A stretch of 21,201 bases of DNA from JAYPLE01 sp047627515. Lineage in GTDB: Bacteria > Bacteroidota > Bacteroidia > Cytophagales > Cyclobacteriaceae. The notes under the pieces were generated by a model. It saw only the letters and a program-made list of their open reading frames with translations. It was not told the origin of the DNA and ran no database searches. The position numbers were made by a program, and so were the translations under genes. Below, one piece after another: positions 14,679 through 21,201 of the stretch (positions are counted from its first letter, which is position 1; each line of letters opens with the position of its first letter). The stretch covers positions 1 to 21,201 of the forward strand of contig JBLHTU010000046.1 in the NCBI GenBank assembly GCA_047627515.1, in the 5' to 3' direction.

Positions 14679-16487
14679 CTATTTGTAAAGGTCATATGGG
14701 AATTTACCTTTCTCAATCATTACATCTGCAATAGACCTTCTCAGATCTCTCATATTGTAGGGATCAAGCTTAGTGAATCGCTTCATACCCATAAGCATGA
14801 CCTTCAATTCGTCACTTTCCGTGAAACATGCTACAGCTTCATCACCCGCATTCTTCACTCGCTGTACTGCCAGGTTTAAATACACCTGAGACATATTAAT
14901 GTACATTTGGTTAGCTGCTTCGCCTGTTTTCATGATCAACTTTTGTGTTCTCAGGATCGTGGATTCAGCTACGTAAGTCTCTATAACCATGTCAGCGATG
15001 TTCATGAGAACTTCCTGCTCATCATCAAGTTTTGGGCCAAATGCCTGTGCTGCTTTTCCTGCCACCATCAAAATCGCTTTCTTCAATTTTCTAACTACAT
15101 CCATTTCCTGCGCTAGGGGAGCAGTTAGGTCAGGCTTATCAAATGAAGGTATACCAGTCAATTCTTTGCCAACTTCCATCGCATGCCCTAGTAAATCAAG
15201 TTCACCTTTCATCGCTCGCTTCAATAACATGCCAACGATTAACATTCTATTGATTTCGTTGGTGCCTTCATATATTCTTGTAATTCTAGCATCTCTGTAA
15301 GCTCGAGCCATAGGTGCTTCCTCCGAGAATCCCATACCTCCGTATACCTGGACACCTTCATCAACTACATAATCTAGAACTTCAGAACCGTGTATTTTGA
15401 TGATTGCAGCCTCTATAGCATATTGCTCGAGTCCCTTAAGTTTAGCTTTACTCTCTTCCATACCTTCGCCGATAAGGCTAGCAATGGCATCGTCTACATT
15501 CTGGCCAGCTCGATAAGCTGCTGACTCAATAGCATACGTTCGGGCTGCCATTTCAGCAAGTTTATGCTTAATAGCTCCGAAGGATGATATTGACATTCCA
15601 AACTGCTTTCTTTCGTTTGCATATTGAGTAGCCTGTGAAGCAACAGTCTTAGTACCTCCTATTACGCCACAACCTAATTTTATTCGACCAACATTAAGAA
15701 TATTAACAGCGATCTTGAAGCCGTTTCCTCGATCTGAAAGCATATTCTCAGCCGGTACTTTGGTATCATTGAAAAACACCTGGCGTGTACTAGAGCCCTT
15801 GATCCCAAGTTTTCGCTCTTCATCGTTCATGGTGATTCCACCAAATGTTTTCTCTACGATAAAAGCAGTTAGATTCTTATCATCTTCGATTTTTGCAAAT
15901 ACAATGAACAGATCCGCAAAACCAGCATTTGATATCCACATTTTCTGACCCGTTATCAGATAGTGTGAGCCATCCTCCGAAAGTACAGCTTTAGTTTTAC
16001 CACTATTGGCATCAGACCCAGCATCAGGCTCAGTCAGACAATAACTAGCTTTCCATGCACCAGAGGCTAATCTAGGAATATATTGTTGCTTTTGCTCTTC
16101 GGTACCATAGTATAGGATCGGAAGAGTACCTATCCCCGTATGAGCGCCATATGCAGTAGAGAAAGAACCTGAAGAAGCTATGATGTCGGCCATCAGCATG
16201 CCGCTATTAAAATTCATACCCATTCCTCCATATTCTTCAGGAATAGAGATGCCAAGAAGGCCAAGTTCGCCCGCTTTATCCATCAACGATGACATCATGC
16301 CTTCCTCTAAGCTGTCAATGCGCTCGATATTAGGATTGATTTCCTTTTCAATAAAGTCTTGGGTGGCATTAGCCATCATTTTTTGCTCTTCTGAAAACTC
16401 TTCAGGTATGAAAATATCTTGAGGGTCAGTTTCTCTGATTAAGAACTCTCCTCCTTTTAGTGCCGATTTTTCTACTATCGCTTCCAT
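14679..16487 (-). CDS. Acyl-CoA dehydrogenase, VLCAD/ACAD9-like long form
   Basis: This FAD enzyme introduces the trans-2 double bond into acyl-CoA in beta-oxidation. The 602-residue protein has the standard dehydrogenase core: SIPEEYGGMGMNFNSG near 81, CLTEPDAGSDA (150-160), MWISNAGFADLFIVFAKI (183-200), NERKQFGMSISSFGAIKHKL (291-310), VQVYGGMGFSEEAP and the catalytic glutamate in RIYEGTNEINR (Glu407). About 180 extra C-terminal residues follow the core, as in the membrane-associated very-long-chain type and its bacterial relatives, so long-chain substrates are likely but unproven. The ATG at 16487 fits the family's N-terminal extension. It is flanked by its own terminator, and its promoter carries a pair of direct repeats suggesting repressor control. 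It is divergent from a two-component system. Confidence 0.95.
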   Translation of the reverse strand: MEAIVEKSALKGGEFLIRETDPQDIFIPEEFSEEQKMMANATQDFIEKEINPNIERIDSLEEGMMSSLMDKAGELGLLGISIPEEYGGMGMNFNSGMLMADIIASSGSFSTAYGAHTGIGTLPILYYGTEEQKQQYIPRLASGAWKASYCLTEPDAGSDANSGKTKAVLSEDGSHYLITGQKMWISNAGFADLFIVFAKIEDDKNLTAFIVEKTFGGITMNDEERKLGIKGSSTRQVFFNDTKVPAENMLSDRGNGFKIAVNILNVGRIKLGCGVIGGTKTVASQATQYANERKQFGMSISSFGAIKHKLAEMAARTYAIESAAYRAGQNVDDAIASLIGEGMEESKAKLKGLEQYAIEAAIIKIHGSEVLDYVVDEGVQVYGGMGFSEEAPMARAYRDARITRIYEGTNEINRMLIVGMLLKRAMKGELDLLGHAMEVGKELTGIPSFDKPDLTAPLAQEMDVVRKLKKAILMVAGKAAQAFGPKLDDEQEVLMNIADMVIETYVAESTILRTQKLIMKTGEAANQMYINMSQVYLNLAVQRVKNAGDEAVACFTESDELKVMLMGMKRFTKLDPYNMRDLRRSIADVMIEKGKFPYDLYK

Positions 16488-16534
16488 TCTGATACTTTTT
16501 AGTCTTTGTTCTTTTTTTATGCATGAAAATACTC

Positions 16535-16548
16535 TGCATGCATACTAT
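16535..16548. repeat. Direct repeat copy A in the acyl-CoA dehydrogenase promoter
   Basis: TGCATGCATACTAT is identical to copy B at 16576-16589, with starts 41 bases apart (about four helical turns). Its core TGCATGCA is palindromic. On the minus strand it lies just downstream of the -7 element, over the expected transcription start. This fits a repressor operator. Confidence 0.6.
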
Positions 16549-16550
16549 CT

Positions 16551-16558
16551 CAAATATA
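16551..16558 (-). promoter_or_regulatory. Candidate Bacteroidota -7 promoter element for the acyl-CoA dehydrogenase gene
   Basis: On the minus strand this reads TATATTTG, an exact TAnnTTTG match, 63 bases upstream of the ATG at 16487. The place where a -33 element would lie (about 16578-16581) falls inside direct repeat copy B, and no TTTG is present there, consistent with a weak, regulated promoter. Confidence 0.55.
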
Positions 16559-16560
16559 GG

Positions 16561-16574
16561 AATAAATATTTATT
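16561..16574. repeat. Perfect 14-bp AT palindrome between the two direct repeats
   Basis: AATAAATATTTATT is its own reverse complement. It lies between repeat copies A and B, directly upstream of the -7 element, in the promoter spacer. It may be a binding site or simply AT-rich spacer sequence, and low complexity makes chance plausible. Confidence 0.35.
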
Positions 16575-16575
16575 A

Positions 16576-16589
16576 TGCATGCATACTAT
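16576..16589. repeat. Direct repeat copy B in the acyl-CoA dehydrogenase promoter
   Basis: TGCATGCATACTAT is an exact second copy of the 14-base element. Here the palindromic core is longer, TATGCATGCATA (16575-16586). It covers the expected -33 position of the dehydrogenase promoter. A degenerate relative, TGGCATACTTAT, follows at 16606-16617. Confidence 0.6.
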
Positions 16590-16664
16590 TTTATAAAAAA
16601 GATTATGGCATACTTATCTTACGATTGATCACTGTATTATTACAATGCATCGGATTTATCAAGC

Positions 16665-16697
16665 TTTTGACGAGTCCTTGATCTTACTTTACGTTAG
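16665..16697 (+). promoter_or_regulatory. Possible promoter of the two-component operon
   Basis: TTTTG (16665-16669) is followed after 20 bases by TACGTTAG (16690-16697), which fits the Bacteroidota -33/-7 pattern with one mismatch in the -7 box. The ATG at 16713 would leave a leader of only about ten bases. The spacing is right, but the -7 box is imperfect. Confidence 0.3.
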
Positions 16698-16702
16698 ATC
16701 AA
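16678..16702. repeat. Inverted repeat just upstream of the histidine kinase start
   Basis: TTGATCT (16678-16684) and AGATCAA (16696-16702) are perfect 7-bp inverted arms with an 11-base spacer, ending 10 bases before the ATG at 16713. A further GATTGATC at 16623-16630 repeats the same half-site. This could be an operator, or a hairpin controlling translation of the kinase. No binding protein is assigned. Confidence 0.4.
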
Positions 16703-16712
16703 TCATCATAAA

Positions 16713-17762
16713 ATGAGTGTTTTACTACCCTATTCTAACTGGAAGAAGCAATTCCTTTCGGCTATTATAATTTTCTTTCTAGGAGCGTTGTTTCAGTATT
16801 ATTCATACTGTAATGATTGTTTGGCTGACTATAGATCTATTGCCAGTACTTTGGTGCCTTCTGGCCTTCTTTGGGTGATCTTATGGAAGGGCAGTGAGTT
16901 TTGGGTCAATCTGCTTGATCGGTATTCTGTCAGTTGGGTAGAAGCACCAATAGTGAGACTTACCTACAGTATTCTATCTGTTCTTGGTTATACCATTTTT
17001 GGTTACTACTTGGTCATCATGTTTACGACGGTAATACTGCTCGGTCAGGATGTAGTACCTTCTTTTCAAAGTATTAATTTTAGTGATGTCATAACAGTTA
17101 TGTATGTGACGATTGGAATTAATGTCATTATGCATGGTCGTGGTTTTTTATTGCTGTGGAGACAAAATTCCATTGACAATGAAAAATTGAAGGTGGAGCA
17201 TATTTCTTCGCAGCTTAGTAGTCTTCGCGATCAGGTCAACCCTCACTTTCTGTTCAATTCGCTCAATGCATTGAGCTCGTTAGTGTATGATGATCAGGAT
17301 AAAGCGGTGAAGTTTATCAGGAAGCTATCAGATGTCTACCGCTACGTGCTGGACCAGAATGATAAGGAACTAGTCACTGTTGCCGATGAACTTAAATTTA
17401 TGGAATCGTACTTTTATTTACTCAATATTAGATTTGGAGATAACCTTCTAATAAATGTGAAAATAGAGAGCGGACCATTGGCTAAGTATATTCCTCCGAT
17501 GAGTCTTCAACTTTTAGTTGAAAATGCAATTAAACACAATGTTGTTTCACAAGCCAAGAAATTGACGATTGATATCTTTGTGAACGCAGACGGTTTTTTG
17601 GTTACTCGCAATAACGCTAGTCCAAAAAAAGCACTGCATTCAAATGGTATTGGTTTGAAAAACTTAAAGCTCAGGTACCAGTTTTTATCTGATCGTCATT
17701 TTATTATTAATAGTACAACCTCAAATTTTGAAGTTTACCTTCCTTTATTAGAACTAAAATGA
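16713..17762 (+). CDS. LytS-type sensor histidine kinase
   Basis: The 349-residue membrane sensor has about four hydrophobic segments in the first half (roughly residues 14-32, 44-60, 82-111 and 124-148). A short linker helix follows, then the His_kinase (PF06580) block with the phosphoacceptor in QVNPHFLFNSLNALSSL (His178). The ATPase domain has QLLVENAIKHN (Asn271) and a glycine box NGIGLKNLKLRY. Such kinases autophosphorylate and pass phosphate to LytTR regulators. No extracellular sensing domain is visible, so the signal is probably sensed in or near the membrane. The stop overlaps the regulator start as ATGA (17759-17762), which shows one operon. The signal is unknown. Confidence 0.93.
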   Translation: MSVLLPYSNWKKQFLSAIIIFFLGALFQYYSYCNDCLADYRSIASTLVPSGLLWVILWKGSEFWVNLLDRYSVSWVEAPIVRLTYSILSVLGYTIFGYYLVIMFTTVILLGQDVVPSFQSINFSDVITVMYVTIGINVIMHGRGFLLLWRQNSIDNEKLKVEHISSQLSSLRDQVNPHFLFNSLNALSSLVYDDQDKAVKFIRKLSDVYRYVLDQNDKELVTVADELKFMESYFYLLNIRFGDNLLINVKIESGPLAKYIPPMSLQLLVENAIKHNVVSQAKKLTIDIFVNADGFLVTRNNASPKKALHSNGIGLKNLKLRYQFLSDRHFIINSTTSNFEVYLPLLELK

Positions 17763-18520
17763 AATACATAATCATCGAGGATGAAACAATCGCTGCCCAG
17801 CGACTTAAGAACCTAATAACTCAAATTAGGCCTGATTTTAAACATGTGATTACGCTTGATTCAGTTGAGTCAGCGGTTATCTCTCTTACTGCTTTAAAAG
17901 CAGATCTCTTTTTTATGGATGTACAGTTGGCCGATGGTATCTCTTTTGAAATATTTGACCAAGTGAAGATAGAAGGGCCTATCATATTCACTACTGCCTA
18001 TGATAACTATGCTATTCAAGCATTTAAGCAGAATAGTGTTGATTATTTGCTGAAGCCAATTGACCCTTCAGAGCTGGAGGGAGCTATAGAAAAATTTGAG
18101 AAATTGGCGGTTAAGTCCTCAGAGGCAGCAGAAGAAGAAGAAGCCACTTATACTCAGCTGATCAAGTCATTGCAGCCTTCTGGCAAAGAACGGTTTATTG
18201 TCAAAGTAGGGGATCATCTTAAGAATATACTTTGTGCGGATATTCAAGCTTTTTATAGCAAAGACAAAATGAGTTACTTGCTCACAAAAGAGGGTAAAAA
18301 ATATCCTGTTGATTATAGCCTGGATCGGATTGATGAGCTAGTTTCCCCAGTTGATTTTTTCAGAATATCAAGAAAATACATAATCAACCTAGCGCATGTT
18401 GGTGATATCGTTTCCTATACAAATAGTAGATTAGAAATTGGCTTAAAATACTTTGATGAAGAACAAGTAATTGTTGCTCGAGAACGAGTGGCTGATTTCA
18501 AAACATGGATGGATCGCTAG
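17759..18520 (+). CDS. LytTR-family response regulator
   Basis: The 253-residue cytoplasmic regulator has an N-terminal receiver domain with the acidic pair Glu7/Asp8, the phosphorylated aspartate in LFFMDVQLADG (Asp54), IIFTTAYDNYAIQAF (Thr78/79) and the conserved lysine in YLLKPIDP (Lys99). An acidic linker EAAEEEEA (123-129) follows, then a LytTR DNA-binding domain from about 143, with FFRISRKYIIN at 200-210 typical of the family. LytTR proteins bind paired direct repeats about 21 bases apart. It is translationally coupled to the kinase before it and has no obvious downstream operon partner. Targets cannot be stated from this window. Confidence 0.95.
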   Translation: MKYIIIEDETIAAQRLKNLITQIRPDFKHVITLDSVESAVISLTALKADLFFMDVQLADGISFEIFDQVKIEGPIIFTTAYDNYAIQAFKQNSVDYLLKPIDPSELEGAIEKFEKLAVKSSEAAEEEEATYTQLIKSLQPSGKERFIVKVGDHLKNILCADIQAFYSKDKMSYLLTKEGKKYPVDYSLDRIDELVSPVDFFRISRKYIINLAHVGDIVSYTNSRLEIGLKYFDEEQVIVARERVADFKTWMDR

Positions 18521-18573
18521 ATTTTGGAATTTTAACTTAGCCCCTGCGAAGAAGCCGTTATTGACTTTCGGAG

Positions 18574-21201
18574 TTACTCAAAATCCCTGAAAGGATTGAG
18601 ATCTATAGCTTCTATCTTCTTTCTGAATATGGGCCATGATTCATCGAAATAATTCGTTACAGCGCTACTAGCTTTTTCGTACTCATTGTTGAATTTCTGT
18701 ATCAGTTTGTTCTCTGTCGTGGAAGGTAAGTGGAGTGCATTATTTGTATACCGATAAGCTGATCGATACTGATTCAGTACTGTATTGGTTTGTCTTGCTG
18801 TAATCCCCTGACGATCGTCTTTTTTGCCAAAAAACAAATCCAACATTGCATTTAAGGTATCTGAAGTGGTTTGTAGATCTTCTTTGATTAACTCATACGC
18901 TTCATCTTTTTTTACCTCTGCCTCAATTTTTTCAGTAAGAATCAGTGCTTTCTTCAGCTTTTCAACGTCTAATGACATTTCCATCGCTGTTGACTCTAAA
19001 GATTTGAGAGCAAAATATTTACCCTTCAGTTCATCAGGAGTAATTTCAAGACGAGGGTCATTTTCCACCGTTAGTAATGTGCTATCGACCCGATCACCAA
19101 AAGTGAAGCGCAGTTTGTATGTACCAGGTAGGACTGTAACGCCTCCAGGTTCTGACGAATTATTTAAATTTTCACTACTTCTACTAATTCTAGGAGCTCC
19201 TTTCTCTTCTAATCCCCATTCGAACCGATGAATCCCACTTTTTTCTGGTGCTTTTATCTTGATGGTTCTAACCACATCATTTTGAGTATTCAATACTTCA
19301 AATTTCAAAGAGTCGTATAATTCTTTTTCATCACTGGCGCTTGCGATCTCTAACTCAGCTGTTTTCGATTTTTTCTTCATTTTTGAAGCTGTATTGGCTG
19401 GCTCCTTATCAGAGGAAGGCAATTTTATACTATATGATATTCGAGCATTCATTGATCTGTTTTCGCCCTGGTATACAGCATCAGCACCAAACCTAGATCC
19501 CGATGGCTGCTGAGTTGCAACTGTATATGCCGTTGGTGGAGTGTAAACTTTTAATCGACTACTTAAGATTGACAGTCCCTCAGTAGCAATAGCTCTTAGC
19601 GGTCGTATGTCATCTAGTACGTAAGCGGCCCTTCCAAATGTTCCTATTACAAGATCATGTTCGCGAGGATGAATAACAAGGTCCATCGCATTTGTAGTTG
19701 GAAACCCATGAGTCCATTTTGACCAATCCGAACCCGCATTCAGACTTACATAAAGGCCATCATCTGTTCCTAAAAAGAGCAGATTATTTTCAATTGGATC
19801 TTCTACAATTGACAATGCATAACTAATAACATCTGACTGATCTACAATTCTTGTCCATGACTTGCCATAATCGGAAGTTCTATAAACGTATGGGATATAG
19901 TTAAATCTACGGTAGTCATTTATTACAATATAAGCTTCGCCTGCTGTCTTATTTGAGGCTTTGATTTGATTGATCCAAGCACCCGCAGGAACGCCAGTGA
20001 TATTTTCAGTTAGGTTTTGCCAAGTATCGCCTCCATTTTTTGAAATATGCACCTGACCATCGTCAGAACCCACCCACAATAGTCCATCTTGAACAGGAGA
20101 GGGCTCTATTACTAAGAGCGTGCAATGATTTTCCGCACCTGTTGCGTCCATTGTCAAACCGCCACTTTCATCTTGTTTTTGCTTTTCAGGATTATCTGTT
20201 GTAAGGTCAGGGCTGATAATATCCCAATTTTGACCTCTATCAGTACTTTTGTGAACAAACTGACTACCAAAATAGATTATGTCGCTATCAAATGGATCAC
20301 GGCTCATGGCTGAGTTCCAATTAAACCTTAAGTCAACCTTACCATCTGGATAAGTAGGTCTGACCGTTTCATTGTAGCCAGTTACACGGTCATAGACGCT
20401 AGCAGAACCCTGCTGAGAAGTAGAAATACCATATCGAGAATTTTCGGGGTCAGGTAGCACGTCAAAACCATCACCAAAAGAGATTTCTTGCCAATAGCTG
20501 TTCCGAATGCCTTGTACCTTCCAAATATACGCTGGACCTACCCAAGATCCATTGTCTTGCATTCCACCATAGACATTATAAGGAATTTCATTATCTACGG
20601 CCATATGGTAGAACTGAGCAACTGGAATATTCTCTACAAATCTCCAGGTCTTTCCACGATCACGGGTAATATTTAGTCCACCATCATTTCCATCCATCAT
20701 AAAATCCGGATTTTCAGGGTGGATCCACCATGCATGATGATCAGGGTGTACGCCGTTGGAAACATTATATGCTGGCATTAACTCAGTGAAATTTTTACCT
20801 CCATCTTCACTTACATTCACATATGTGAAAACGGAATAAACTCTGTTTTCATTAATAGGGTCCACATAAATGTCACTATAATAGAATGGACGATTACCTA
20901 TGTCACTTTTATCGTTTATTTTCTCCCAAGTCATGCCCCCATTTTCTGATCGATACAATGCATTTTTCTCAGATTCAATCAATGCATAGACACGATTGGG
21001 CATGCTGGGAGCAATAGCAAGACCTATTCTACCGAGGTTGCCTTTAGGTATACCTTCTTTTTCTGTTAATTTTTTCCAGTGCTCTCCTCCATCATAGGTT
21101 ACATATAGTCCCGATCCTTCACCACCAGATTTGAAAAACCAAGGATCTCTGTGATGTTCCCATAACCCTACGATTAATTTATTTGGGTTTGATGGATCCA
21201 T
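18574..21201 (-). CDS. Sortilin/BNR-repeat exported protein (C-terminal 875 residues; start beyond the right edge)
   Basis: The frame is open to the last base. The methionine at 21201 is probably internal, because DPSNPNKLIVGLWEHHRDPW is normally preceded by more propeller sequence in this family. At least eight Asp-box/BNR motifs are visible, including YVTYDGGEHWKKL, YRSENGGMTWEKI, NVSEDGGKNFTEL, NITRDRGKTWRFV, HKSTDRGQNWDII, HISKNGGDTWQNL, YRTSDYGKSWTRI and YVSLNAGSDWSKW. They indicate one or two beta-propellers like the sortilin (VPS10) N-terminal domain. The last 300 residues form a beta-sandwich-like region followed by a charged helical tail (about 740-860). Bacteroidota relatives are about 1000 residues and are often labelled glycosyl hydrolase, although no catalytic activity is established. 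No T9SS-like tail is visible at the C-terminus, NPFRDFE. Confidence 0.85.
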   Translation of the reverse strand: MDPSNPNKLIVGLWEHHRDPWFFKSGGEGSGLYVTYDGGEHWKKLTEKEGIPKGNLGRIGLAIAPSMPNRVYALIESEKNALYRSENGGMTWEKINDKSDIGNRPFYYSDIYVDPINENRVYSVFTYVNVSEDGGKNFTELMPAYNVSNGVHPDHHAWWIHPENPDFMMDGNDGGLNITRDRGKTWRFVENIPVAQFYHMAVDNEIPYNVYGGMQDNGSWVGPAYIWKVQGIRNSYWQEISFGDGFDVLPDPENSRYGISTSQQGSASVYDRVTGYNETVRPTYPDGKVDLRFNWNSAMSRDPFDSDIIYFGSQFVHKSTDRGQNWDIISPDLTTDNPEKQKQDESGGLTMDATGAENHCTLLVIEPSPVQDGLLWVGSDDGQVHISKNGGDTWQNLTENITGVPAGAWINQIKASNKTAGEAYIVINDYRRFNYIPYVYRTSDYGKSWTRIVDQSDVISYALSIVEDPIENNLLFLGTDDGLYVSLNAGSDWSKWTHGFPTTNAMDLVIHPREHDLVIGTFGRAAYVLDDIRPLRAIATEGLSILSSRLKVYTPPTAYTVATQQPSGSRFGADAVYQGENRSMNARISYSIKLPSSDKEPANTASKMKKKSKTAELEIASASDEKELYDSLKFEVLNTQNDVVRTIKIKAPEKSGIHRFEWGLEEKGAPRISRSSENLNNSSEPGGVTVLPGTYKLRFTFGDRVDSTLLTVENDPRLEITPDELKGKYFALKSLESTAMEMSLDVEKLKKALILTEKIEAEVKKDEAYELIKEDLQTTSDTLNAMLDLFFGKKDDRQGITARQTNTVLNQYRSAYRYTNNALHLPSTTENKLIQKFNNEYEKASSAVTNYFDESWPIFRKKIEAIDLNPFRDFE

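Noticed and set aside
14989..15300. A 103-codon plus-strand open frame inside the acyl-CoA dehydrogenase gene.
   Set aside because: It lies entirely opposite a strongly supported enzyme, and its product has no recognisable domain; it is a shadow of the minus-strand codons.
1..21201. Possible defence, phage, CRISPR or insertion-sequence content.
   Set aside because: No regularly spaced repeats, transposase, integrase, toxin-antitoxin or nuclease/ATPase defence gene pairs were found; nearly all large frames match core or transport functions.

Overview
The window looks like an ordinary chromosomal stretch from a member of the Bacteroidota, most likely a marine-type relative of the Cytophagales. 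The evidence is the moderately AT-rich composition, several exact copies of the Bacteroidota -7 promoter element TAnnTTTG, a Bacteroidota-type 58-residue histone H1-like protein, an Spt/capnine-synthase-like PLP enzyme, a LytS/LytTR two-component pair, and exported proteins with Fn3-like plus degenerate T9SS-like C-termini. The genus assignment is inference. No rRNA, tRNA, CRISPR array, insertion sequence, integrase or phage gene was seen.

Layout. Positions 1-369 (minus) hold the start of a biotin carboxylase subunit, divergent from an alpha-oxoamine synthase (500-1750, plus), which is followed by a small histone H1-like gene (1848-2024). A bidirectional-looking terminator (2048-2073) separates these from a compact minus-strand operon ligA - unknown small protein - dapA (5513 down to 2076). 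Divergent from ligA is a CCA tRNA nucleotidyltransferase (5664-7094), then an exported TPR protein (7156-7857). A MATE exporter (minus, 7866-9212) converges on the TPR gene, and the TPR terminator lies inside the MATE coding end. msrA (9320-9850) is followed by two divergent exported proteins of unknown function (9861-10709 minus, 10857-11651 plus). Next come three minus-strand genes: an NSS-family sodium symporter (11641-13035), a large conserved protein of unknown role (13120-14556), and an acyl-CoA dehydrogenase (14679-16487). A two-component system (16713-18520, plus) runs away from the dehydrogenase, and the C-terminal 875 residues of a sortilin/BNR-repeat exported protein (18574-21201, minus) run off the right end.

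The genes are mostly housekeeping (DNA ligation, lysine/diaminopimelate synthesis, tRNA CCA addition, methionine repair, acyl-CoA metabolism, transport). I do not see a convincing undescribed multi-gene system. The best leads are: the acyl-CoA dehydrogenase promoter, bracketed by an exact 14-bp direct repeat with a 14-bp palindrome between the copies; an exported protein made of two tandem copies of one domain, divergent from another exported protein with a T9SS-like tail; the unresolved substrate of the oxoamine synthase (serine for sphingolipids or cysteate for sulfonolipids); and the conserved 478-residue protein with no recognisable catalytic motif.
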